Below are positions 1 to 9,161 of a stretch of DNA of 14,659 nt, piece after piece. Source of the stretch: Vulcanimicrobiota bacterium (GTDB lineage Bacteria; Vulcanimicrobiota; Vulcanimicrobiia; Vulcanimicrobiales; Vulcanimicrobiaceae); NCBI GenBank assembly GCA_019233415.1, contig JAFAMK010000231.1, positions 1-14,659 of the forward strand, written 5' to 3'. Numbering within the stretch: the stretch's first letter is position 1; every line of letters begins with the position of its first letter. The translations under genes were made by a program, and so were the position numbers. The notes beneath the pieces were generated by a model. It saw nothing but the letters and a program-made list of their open reading frames with translations, did not search any database and was not told where the DNA came from.

Positions 1-1
1 G

Positions 2-556
2 GGCGAGCGCGTCTTGGTCTCGATCCGTCATCCGGCGCGGATGAGCGTTCCGCCGGCCCTGCAGTGGCGCGTCGCCGACGATCTGCGCCGGCTCATCGCC
101 GCGCTCGAAAGCATCTACGGCGACGTGGTGCACCTCGTCTGCCACGATTACCGTGACCTGGAGTTCGCGCGCGCGTTTCCCGGCGTCCCGATGCTCTACT
201 TCGACGACGCGGCGCGTTACGAGGCGGCGCTGCGCGACTGCCGGTTGAGCGTCACGTACCGGCTGCACGCGTTTCTGCCGTGCCTCGCGTTCGGCGTGCC
301 GTCGATTCATCTCTCGTACGACGAGCGCGGTGCGGAGATGGTCGCGACCGCCGGGATGGGCGCGTGGGACGTCGACCTGCTCCGCGAGGACGACGTCGTC
401 GAGGCGGTACTCGCGCGCGTCGCCGACCTCCCGCGCTACCACACGCTGCGCGCCGCCGCGCTCGGGCCGATCGCGGCGCTGCGCGCGCGCACGTTCGCCG
501 CGACGGAGCGGTTCGCCGCGCGCGTCGCGCGTACGCGCTTCCACGTGCCGGTGTGA
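2..556 (+). CDS. Polysaccharide pyruvyl transferase-like protein, C-terminal part
   Basis: The reading frame is already open at the left edge, so the N-terminus is missing; about 184 residues remain. A hydrophobic strand followed by Ser-Ile-Arg-His-Pro, and later the block VTYRLHAFLPCLAFGVPSIH followed by Leu-Ser-Tyr-Asp-Glu-Arg, match the C-terminal half of the polysaccharide pyruvyl transferase fold (PF04230), where an R-L-H motif sits in the active-site region. Members transfer pyruvate from phosphoenolpyruvate to sugars of exopolysaccharides or cell-wall polymers, though many family members have no tested activity. The stop overlaps the next gene's GTG start (GTGA), so the two are probably co-translated. 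The neighbouring oxygenase and glycosyltransferase support a surface-glycan role. Family is fairly sure; substrate is unknown. Confidence 0.72.
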   Translation, partial: GERVLVSIRHPARMSVPPALQWRVADDLRRLIAALESIYGDVVHLVCHDYRDLEFARAFPGVPMLYFDDAARYEAALRDCRLSVTYRLHAFLPCLAFGVPSIHLSYDERGAEMVATAGMGAWDVDLLREDDVVEAVLARVADLPRYHTLRAAALGPIAALRARTFAATERFAARVARTRFHVPV

Positions 557-1836
557 CGTTCTCCGCGCGCGGTCTGCGGCGCACGCTCGCCCCCGACGCG
601 GTCCCCGGCGCACACGCACTCCACACGCGGATCGTCGCGAAGATCGTCGACGCGGTCGGCGCGATGAAGGGACCGGCGGCGGCCGCGTCGCTCCGCGCGT
701 CCGGCCTCGAAGCGCTGCACACCGTCCTCGACCCGCTCGACGTCGGCCCGTTGCGCGACCGCGTCCTCGACTGCCTGCGCGAAGACCTGCTGCGCTTCGC
801 GGCGCGGATCGGCCGCACGGTGCTCGGCTGGCACGACGACTTCTACATCGACGACTACCTGATTCTGCGCGTGAACTTTCCGTACGCGGTCGCGCGCGCG
901 GCCGACGGTGCGGCGGAGAATCCGGGGATCGGCCGGCTGAGCCCGTCGGTGCGCGCGGCGGCCGCGGCGCGGCGCGTGCGCGACCCGCGCTACGATCCGC
1001 GCGGCTATCACCGCAACCATCCGCCCGCGGCGTGGGCGCACGGCCCGCACGTCGACAGCTGGACCGGCCACTCGAAGGACGGGATCAACGTCTGGTGGGC
1101 GATCTCCGACGTCCCTGCCGACGCGGGAATGGTGCTCTACCCGAGCGTCACGCCAACGGACGTCGCCTGCGACCCGCGCTCGCTCTACGTGCGCAGCGGC
1201 TACGCGCTCCCGCCGCCGGCGTTCGTGCCGCTCGCGGCCGGTGAACTGCTCGTCTTCGATCCGGAGCTGCTGCACGGCACGCACCTGAACGTCAGTGCGC
1301 AGACGCGCGTCGCGGTCTCGCTGCGCCTCAACGAGCGCCGCCCGGCGTTCGATCCGGACTGCTTCTACGCGCGCGAGTTCTGGCGCCGCGCGAGCGACGT
1401 CGTCGCGGGCCGCAGCACGGTGCTGCACCTCAAGCGCGAAGAACATCTCGCCGCGCGCGCACCGGCACCGGCGAGACCGCCGGCCGCGGCGCCCACGGTC
1501 ACGGTCGCACCGGGCGACGATGCGACGGCGGTCGCGCTCGGTCCGGCGTCGCTGCTCGCCGAGGGCGAACGGTTCACCGCGGCGATGGGCGACCGGCGCG
1601 TGCTCGTGCTGCGCACCCCCTCCGGCGTGCACGCGTTCGACGCGGCGTGCCCGCACTACGGCATCGACTTGAGCGACGGCGGCGCGCAAGGTGAGACGCT
1701 CGCGTGTCCGGGCTGCGCGGTCGGCTTCGACGTACGCACTGGCGGCTCGGCGTCGCCGTGCCTGACGCTGACAACCTACCCCGTCCGCGAGGCCGACGGC
1801 ACGCTGTACCTCGACCTCGTTCCGGTTCCGTGCTGA
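553..1836 (+). CDS. PhyH-type 2OG/Fe(II) oxygenase fused to a Rieske-like domain
   Basis: The start is GTG at 553, overlapping the previous stop as GTGA; coding character upstream of it belongs to the previous gene. The protein is 427 residues. Residues about 85-300 resemble the phytanoyl-CoA dioxygenase family: H166-x-D168 in GPHVDSW, a distal His (H241 in LLHGTHLN) and an Arg eleven residues later (R252) that would bind 2-oxoglutarate. An Ala/Pro-rich linker (about 300-315) leads to a Rieske-type [2Fe-2S] domain at about 316-424, with C366-x-H368 and then C385-x2-C388 where Rieske domains have C-x2-H, followed by the usual Gly-Phe-Asp-x-x-Thr-Gly strand. Such an enzyme would hydroxylate a small molecule or a glycan/lipid precursor in the cytoplasm. 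The Rieske domain could feed electrons or be structural. The substrate cannot be read from the sequence; the operon suggests glycan tailoring. Confidence 0.78.
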   Translation: MTFSARGLRRTLAPDAVPGAHALHTRIVAKIVDAVGAMKGPAAAASLRASGLEALHTVLDPLDVGPLRDRVLDCLREDLLRFAARIGRTVLGWHDDFYIDDYLILRVNFPYAVARAADGAAENPGIGRLSPSVRAAAAARRVRDPRYDPRGYHRNHPPAAWAHGPHVDSWTGHSKDGINVWWAISDVPADAGMVLYPSVTPTDVACDPRSLYVRSGYALPPPAFVPLAAGELLVFDPELLHGTHLNVSAQTRVAVSLRLNERRPAFDPDCFYAREFWRRASDVVAGRSTVLHLKREEHLAARAPAPARPPAAAPTVTVAPGDDATAVALGPASLLAEGERFTAAMGDRRVLVLRTPSGVHAFDAACPHYGIDLSDGGAQGETLACPGCAVGFDVRTGGSASPCLTLTTYPVREADGTLYLDLVPVPC

Positions 1837-2960
1837 CCCCGCGCCTCACGGTGAACGTGCTGACGCGCAACGCGCAGGCGCGGCTGCCGCGGCTGCTCGC
1901 CGAATTGCCCGCGTACGCGGACGAGATTCTGGTCGGCGTCGACGCATCGTCCGACGATCGCACGCTGGAGATCGCGTCCGACTACGCGGACGTCGTGTAC
2001 CGCTTTCACCTGCCGCGGCCGGGGCAGCTTTCACCGGCGCGCGCGCTGCCGTTCGACTACGCGACGGGCGACTGGATTCTCTCGATCGACGACGACGAGA
2101 GCATGGAACCGACGTTCGACGCGCTGGTCGGTTCGCTGATGGCCGCGCCGAACGTCACGCACTACTACTTCCCGCGCAAGTGGATCGTCGCCGACGACCC
2201 GTACGCCTACGTCGACGCGCCGCCGTGGTTTCCGAACTGGGCGCCGCGCCTCTTCCGCAACGACCGCAGCCTCGTGTTCAAGCCGGCCGGCGCGCACACG
2301 ATGTACCACCTCCTCGGCCCCGGCTTCTACGAGGAGCGCACGGCGATCCACCACTTCGAGCCGCTCTGGTGCACGCCGAAGCAGCGCGCCGCGAAGGTCG
2401 CCGCGTACCGCACCGCCGGCGCGACCGAGGCGTCCGAGACGTACTATGAGATCCCGCACGACGCGCCCCGGCGCCCGGTGACGCCGCGCGAACCCGCACT
2501 GCCGGTGGTGCGGCGTGCCGGCGTCGTGCACGACGCGATCCGCGAGGCAGCGGCGCCGGAGCACCCGCCCTGGGCGGCGTCGTTCGAACGCGTCGAGATG
2601 CCGGCGACCATGCATCCCGGCGAGGTCGCACTCGTGCGCGTCACGGTGCGCAACGCCGGCGTCCTGACATGGGCACCGACCTATGCGCAGTGGCCGGCGA
2701 ACCAATGGCCGATGCTGCGCCTCACGTACCACCTCTACGCCGGCGACGGCGGCGAGATCGACTACGAAGGAAACCATCGCACGCTGCTCCCGCGCGTCGT
2801 CGTGCCCGGCGAGGCGGTGACGTTCGTCGACACGTTCGTCGCGCCGACGACCGCCGGCGACTACGTGGTCGCGTGGGACATGCTGAGCGAAGGGCACCTC
2901 TGGTTCTCGCAGATCGGCAGCGCCGTCCACGCGCACCCGCTCACCGTGCGCGACCGTTAG
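1830..2960 (+). CDS. Family 2 glycosyltransferase with C-terminal Ig-like domain
   Basis: The start is GTG at 1830, overlapping the previous gene by 7 nt, directly before the first GT2 strand (LTVNVLTRNA). The protein is 376 residues. Residues 5-200 are a GT-A fold glycosyltransferase: the nucleotide-binding strand, VDASSDDRT near 38-45, and the metal-binding Asp cluster D87-D88-D89-E90 after WILSI. This resembles the WaaE/KdtX-like branch of GT2, but the donor and acceptor sugars are not evident. After a Pro/Arg-rich linker (about 210-250), residues 255-374 form a beta-rich domain with RVTVRNAGVLTW, a LLPRVVVPGE turn and a closing Gly-Asp-Tyr-x-x-x-Trp-Asp...Trp-Phe pattern. That pattern resembles the Ig-like 'four-tryptophan' (NBR1-type) domain seen in bacterial secreted or glycan-associated proteins. 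There is no signal peptide or membrane segment, so it is probably cytosolic. The stop interleaves with that of the convergent wspR. Confidence 0.82.
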   Translation: MLTPRLTVNVLTRNAQARLPRLLAELPAYADEILVGVDASSDDRTLEIASDYADVVYRFHLPRPGQLSPARALPFDYATGDWILSIDDDESMEPTFDALVGSLMAAPNVTHYYFPRKWIVADDPYAYVDAPPWFPNWAPRLFRNDRSLVFKPAGAHTMYHLLGPGFYEERTAIHHFEPLWCTPKQRAAKVAAYRTAGATEASETYYEIPHDAPRRPVTPREPALPVVRRAGVVHDAIREAAAPEHPPWAASFERVEMPATMHPGEVALVRVTVRNAGVLTWAPTYAQWPANQWPMLRLTYHLYAGDGGEIDYEGNHRTLLPRVVVPGEAVTFVDTFVAPTTAGDYVVAWDMLSEGHLWFSQIGSAVHAHPLTVRDR

Positions 2961-3970
2961 GCGGCAGCCGCGCTGACGACGCGGTTCTTCCCGCCGTGCT
3001 TGGCGGCATACATCGCGACGTCGGCCGCTTCGATCAGGTCGGCGTACTTGTCGCTGACCTGCGGAATCTTGGACGCGACGCCGATGCTGACCGTCACGAT
3101 CCGGCCCGTCGTCGCCCCGGCGTGGAGGATCGCATCCGCTTCCACCGCACTTCGGATGCGCTCGCCGAAGGCGCGGGCGGACTCGTTCGGCTCGCCGACG
3201 AGGATGACGAGAAACTCCTCGCCGCCGAAACGCACCGCCAGATCGGTCGGCCGGCGGCAGCAGCCGCGAACCGCCGCCGCGACCGCGCGCAGCACGCCGT
3301 CGCCGGCGAGGTGGCCGTAGGTGTCGTTGTAGCGCTTGAAGTCGTCGACGTCGAGGACGAGGATCGAGAACGGCGTCTGCTCGCGGACGGCGCGCGGCCA
3401 CTGCACCGCCATGAACTCCTCGAAATAGCGGCGGTTGCTGAGCCCGGTCAGCCCGTCGACGTTCGTCAGACGTTCGAGTTCGAGATTCTTTTCGAGCAGG
3501 AGCTTCTGGCTCTGGCGCAGCGCGTCGTATGCGGCGTCGCGCTGCTTCTGGCTCACGTACGCCTGCGAGTGCTTGCGAATGCGCGCGACCAGCTCGATGG
3601 TCGAGGGGAGCTTGACGAGGTAGTCGTCGGCGCCCTGCTCGAACGCCTGGCGCTTCACCTCGGGCTCTTCCTTCGTCGAGAGGACGATGATCGGCACCTC
3701 GCGCGTCACGGCGGCCGCGCGGTACTTCTTCACCAGCGAAAGGCCGTCGACGCCGGGCATCACGAGATCTTGCAGGATCACCGTCGGCTTGATGCGTTCC
3801 GCGACCTCGATCGCGCCGAGCGAGTCGCTGCAGTAGTGCAGGTCGATGTCTTTCTGATCGGACAGCGCGATGCGGATCGCCTCGCCGATGATCGCCTGAT
3901 CGTCGACGAGGAGCACGATGATTGGCTGATCGTCGGTCGCGTCGCCGAGCGGCGAGGTGGGTTCACTCAT
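2957..3970 (-). CDS. wspR: WspR-like response regulator diguanylate cyclase (REC-GGDEF)
   Basis: This 337-residue protein is close in length to Pseudomonas WspR. Residues 15-135 are a receiver domain with the acidic pair D23-D24, phosphoacceptor D68 in LQDLVMPG, S98/T99 and K120. A charged helical linker (about 136-172) leads to a GGDEF domain at 173-335, with DGLTGLSNRR, the metal-binding D207/D209 region in LVLDVDDFK, and the active site GGEEF at 249-253. The product-inhibition I-site is intact: R240-P-T-D243 lies five residues upstream of GGEEF. It should make cyclic-di-GMP from two GTP in the cytoplasm when phosphorylated by the WspE-type kinase. ATG at 3970 overlaps the CheB gene by 8 nt and has its own AGGAG ribosome site. 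It is the last gene of the operon. Confidence 0.95.
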   Translation of the reverse strand: MSEPTSPLGDATDDQPIIVLLVDDQAIIGEAIRIALSDQKDIDLHYCSDSLGAIEVAERIKPTVILQDLVMPGVDGLSLVKKYRAAAVTREVPIIVLSTKEEPEVKRQAFEQGADDYLVKLPSTIELVARIRKHSQAYVSQKQRDAAYDALRQSQKLLLEKNLELERLTNVDGLTGLSNRRYFEEFMAVQWPRAVREQTPFSILVLDVDDFKRYNDTYGHLAGDGVLRAVAAAVRGCCRRPTDLAVRFGGEEFLVILVGEPNESARAFGERIRSAVEADAILHAGATTGRIVTVSIGVASKIPQVSDKYADLIEAADVAMYAAKHGGKNRVVSAAAA

Positions 3971-4576
3971 GGCGGTCTCCTGGTCTGGCGAAGTCGTGCG
4001 CGCCGCACACCAGCTCGATCAGCCGCGGCGCGATGCGGTCGAGCGAGAGGATGTCGACCGCGGCTTCCAGCGCCGCGGCGGCCTTCGGCATGCCGTAGAC
4101 GGCGCTGCTCTCCTGGTCTTGTGCGATCGTGTGGTGGCCGCGGTCGCGCAGCATCTTCAAGCCCAGCGCGCCGTCGCGGCCCATCCCGGTGAGCAGCACG
4201 CCGATCACGCAGCCGTGCCAGCGCGTCGCGACGCTCCGAAAGAGCACGTCGACCGACGGGCGGTACGGATCGTCGAGCGGGTGCGGCGTGTAGCCGAGCT
4301 GTCGTCCCGCGGTCAGCGTGAGGTGATCGCTGCTTCCCGCCAGCAGCGCGAGGCCGGGCGCGAGCAGGTCGCCCTCGCGCGCCACGCGCACGGCGAACGG
4401 TGCACGGTCGTCGAGCCAGCTCGCCATTCCGGCTGCGAACTGCGCTTCCAGGTGCTGCACGACGACGAACGCGGCGGGAAAGTCGGCGGGCAGCGCTTCG
4501 AACAGCTTCACCAGCGCGGCGGGTCCGCCGGCCGACGAGCCGATCACGACGAGCGGCTCACAGCCGGCCGGGTGCA

Positions 4577-4580
<4 letters not shown>
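3963..4580 (-). CDS. wspF: CheB-type receptor methylesterase, WspF position, no receiver domain
   Basis: The protein is 205 residues, starting at ATG 4580 (ATGATG) in an ATGA overlap with the upstream kinase. It consists only of the CheB methylesterase/deamidase domain. The catalytic residues are visible by alignment with enterobacterial CheB: S16 in IGSSAGGP, H43 in VVQHLEAQF and D136 in LTGMGRDGA. The conserved tail QDQESSAVYGMPKAA is also present. It should remove methyl groups from glutamates of the WspA-like receptor at the membrane and so damp signalling. Pseudomonas WspF is about 335 residues and carries an N-terminal receiver domain that WspE phosphorylates; that domain is absent here. 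The upstream sequence in this frame is only a shadow of the kinase's own receiver domain. The gene assignment rests on operon position plus domain; functional equivalence to WspF is inferred. Confidence 0.9.
3977..3981 (-). promoter_or_regulatory. Strong ribosome binding site for wspR
   Basis: Read on the minus strand, AGGAG lies 6 nt before the ATG at 3970, inside the end of the CheB gene. It fixes the wspR start and is the clearest Shine-Dalgarno sequence in the operon. The other internal starts rely mainly on stop/start overlap. This suggests the cyclase can be translated independently of coupling. Confidence 0.75.
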
Positions 4581-6789
<2,209 letters not shown>

Positions 6790-6793
<4 letters not shown>

Positions 6794-7464
6794 GCGGCCG
6801 ACCCCAGGCGGCGGTCGAGCGCGTCGAACAGCAGGTGCTCGTCGAGCAGTGCGACGGTCTTCCCGCGCCACGTCAGCACGGCGTTGGTGAACGCGGCGGT
6901 CGCGTTCGCGATCGTCATCGGCACCGTGCCGAGATCGGCCGCGCGCACGTCGTGCGTGCCGTAGACCTCGTCGACCGGGAACGCGGTGCGCGCGTGGCCG
7001 CGCTCGACGACGATCATGCGCGCGTGCTCGCCGGCGTGCCCGTCGCGCGCCGCCGGCTCGCCGCCGGCGATCCCGATGATCTCGCGCAGCGAGACGCACA
7101 CGACCAGTTCACCGCGCACGTTGACGACGCCCAGCACGCCGCCGGCGCCGCGGTGCGGAATGGCGTGGACCGTGCGGCGTTCGGTGATCTCCTTGAAGGC
7201 GCCGGTCAAGATTCCCAGCACGTCCGTGCCGAGGCGGAACATCATGACCGAGACGCGCGTATGGTCGATCTCGACCGCCGGCGCGGCGACGTGGCGCGTC
7301 CACTCGTCGACGTAGTCGTCGGGCAGTGCGACGTCGCGGGCCACCACGGCGGCCGCGACGTAGGTCGGGCAGTTGCGGCAGCGCGTGTACTGCGCCAGCT
7401 TCGGGCACGAGAGGTCACCGCGCACCCCGATCGTGTTCCAGCAGTCGACGATCGCTTTTTTCAC
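6790..7464 (-). CDS. wspD: WspD-like CheW coupling protein with N-terminal cysteine motif
   Basis: The protein is 224 residues and starts at GTG 7464, in a GTGA overlap with the CheR gene. The N-terminal segment has four cysteines spaced C8-x11-C20-x8-C29-x2-C32, in DCWNTIGVRGDLSC and CRNCPTY. A CheW domain follows at about 68-220, with the usual GGVLGVVNVRGELVVCVSL block (108-126). CheW proteins scaffold receptors to the CheA kinase at the inner membrane. An N-terminal Cys-rich extension of this kind is, to my recollection, a hallmark of WspD and helps identify the operon. The cysteines could bind a metal or an Fe-S cluster, or be redox-active; nothing here decides which. The stop overlaps the kinase start (ATGA). 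Confidence 0.9.
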
Positions 7465-8705
7465 GCGTCGGTCCCCGTCCGTGGAAGAAGGCGCTGTAGG
7501 CGCACGCGCAGTGCGCGCGCGGCCGCGCTATCACCGAGCTGTTCGCGCAGGGCGGCCAAGTGTGCCAGCGTCTCCGCCGAACGCGGCTCGAGGTAGAGCG
7601 CCTTGCGGAAGAACACGTCGGCTGCGTGCGGCTCGTCGCTCGCGCTGTGAATCAGCCCCAAGAGATGGAACGCCGCCGCGGACGGCCCGTTCGCGCGCAG
7701 GTAGCGTTCGCACGCGTCCGCCGCATCGGCGAGCCGGCCCTGATCGGCGAGCCGCGTCGCTTCGGTCAGATCGGCCGGTGCGGCGGCGGCCGGGGCGCTC
7801 GGGGCCTTCGTGCGCGGCGCGACGATGCGCAGCGGCGCAGGCGTCCGCGCCGGTTTGGCGGAGCGCGGCGCGCGCCGCGGTGCAGGTTCCTGCGCTGCGG
7901 CGCGGCGCTCGTCGTCACGGCGGAACGCGAACGACGCAGGCAGGCCGAGCGGTGAGAAGCAGTGGCTCACCACGGCCGGCGACTCGGCCGGGCCGACGAA
8001 GAGCAGGCCGCCGGGTTTCAGCAGCCGGCGCAGCGTCAGAACCGCGCGCTCCTGCGTCTTCGCGTCGAAATAGATCAGCAGGTTGCGACAGAAGATCACG
8101 TCGTAGACCGCACCGCCGGTGACGACGTCGAGCGCGAGCAGGTTGCCGCGCTGGAACTGCACGAGCGCGCGCACCGCGTCGTTGACGCGGTAGCGCGCAC
8201 CGGACGGCGTGAAGTGCCGGTCGCGAAACGCGAGGTCGGTACCGCGAAACGCGTTCGGACCGAAGAACCCGTGCTTCGCGTGCGCGAGCGCACGGGCGCT
8301 GATGTCGACCGCGTCGACGTGCGCGTTCCCGCGGTGCAACCCCGCGTCGAGCAGCGTCATCGCGATCGTGTACGGCTCTTCGCCGGTCGAGCACGGCACG
8401 CTCAGGATGCGCAGGGGCTCGCTCGGCACGTTCGGCAGCCGCCGCTCCTGCACGACCGCATGCAGCGCAACGAACGCGCCACGGTCCCGGAAGAACGAGG
8501 TCTCGGGGACGACGACGGCTTCGATCAGCTCCTGCAGCTCCTCGCGGCTCGTGCGCACGAGGTCGAGGTACGCGGCGGTATCGCGCAGCGCGCGGGCCTC
8601 TTTGCGCGTGCGCACCGCGCGCTCGACCGCAGGCGAGCCGATCGACGAGGCGTCGAGGCCGATCGTGCCGTTGAGCAGGTGCTCGATCGCGTGCAGCGCG
8701 CTCAC
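7461..8705 (-). CDS. wspC: WspC-like CheR receptor methyltransferase with TPR tail
   Basis: The start is GTG 8705, in a GTGA overlap with the upstream CheW stop; the sequence further upstream in this frame is a shadow of that CheW. The protein is 414 residues. Residues 1-262 are a CheR SAM-dependent methyltransferase: helical N-domain, PETSFFRD at 67-74, the SAM-binding PCSTGEEPYT at 104-113, the acidic VDAVDIS strand near 130-136, and FCRNLLIYF at 205-213. A basic Ala/Pro-rich linker (265-310) leads to about two and a half TPR repeats (312-392), typified by AFHLLGLIHSASDEPHAADV. CheR-TPR fusions occur in WspC. The enzyme should methylate glutamates of the WspA-like receptor, opposing the CheB. 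It lies between the two CheW genes as in Pseudomonas. Confidence 0.94.
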   Translation of the reverse strand: MSALHAIEHLLNGTIGLDASSIGSPAVERAVRTRKEARALRDTAAYLDLVRTSREELQELIEAVVVPETSFFRDRGAFVALHAVVQERRLPNVPSEPLRILSVPCSTGEEPYTIAMTLLDAGLHRGNAHVDAVDISARALAHAKHGFFGPNAFRGTDLAFRDRHFTPSGARYRVNDAVRALVQFQRGNLLALDVVTGGAVYDVIFCRNLLIYFDAKTQERAVLTLRRLLKPGGLLFVGPAESPAVVSHCFSPLGLPASFAFRRDDERRAAAQEPAPRRAPRSAKPARTPAPLRIVAPRTKAPSAPAAAAPADLTEATRLADQGRLADAADACERYLRANGPSAAAFHLLGLIHSASDEPHAADVFFRKALYLEPRSAETLAHLAALREQLGDSAAARALRVRLQRLLPRTGTDA

Positions 8706-9160
8706 GCCGCCAGCTCCGGGAAGAGCATGCGCTGCACCGCGTCCGGCAGCAGGTGCGCGATCTCGACCCGCTGGATCAGCCCCTGCGCGTCCTCGACGAC
8801 GGGGCCGAGGTACGGCGTGCCGGCGTTGTCGATCCCGTACGCGCGAAACGCATCCGGCTCGCAGCGCAATGTTCCTTCGACGCGCTCCGCGATCAGGCCG
8901 AGCACGTGCGCCGCGCCGCGGCGATCCGTGTAGTCGACGAGAACGATCCGCGTCGTGAGCCGGCTGCGCGCCGGCCGCCCGAGCGCAAGCGCGCACAGGT
9001 CGAGGACCGGAACCGGCGTGCCGCGGTAGTTCAAGATCCCCGCGACGCCGTGCGGTGCCTGCGGGATCGCCTTGAGCGCGACGAGCGGCACGACCTCGAC
9101 GATGGCGCCGGCATTCAGCGCATAGCGGTCGGCGTCGAGCGCGAGCAGGAGGTAGAGCAT
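8702..9160 (-). CDS. wspB: WspB-like CheW coupling protein
   Basis: This 152-residue single-domain CheW starts at ATG 9160, one nucleotide after the receptor's TAG stop. The conserved core is visible at about 37-55 (HGVAGILNYRGTPVPVLDL), followed by TTRIVLVDYTD and GLIAERVEGTL. It should link the membrane receptor to the kinase. Having two CheW genes on either side of CheR is the Wsp arrangement. No strong Shine-Dalgarno is seen, so translation probably depends on coupling to the receptor gene. Confidence 0.93.
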   Translation of the reverse strand: MLYLLLALDADRYALNAGAIVEVVPLVALKAIPQAPHGVAGILNYRGTPVPVLDLCALALGRPARSRLTTRIVLVDYTDRRGAAHVLGLIAERVEGTLRCEPDAFRAYGIDNAGTPYLGPVVEDAQGLIQRVEIAHLLPDAVQRMLFPELAA

Positions 9161-9161
9161 G

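Noticed and set aside
553..1836. Ordinary Rieske non-heme oxygenase alpha subunit
   Set aside because: The Rieske domain is C-terminal and the catalytic part has the HxD...H...R pattern of PhyH 2-oxoglutarate oxygenases, not the Rieske oxygenase catalytic domain.
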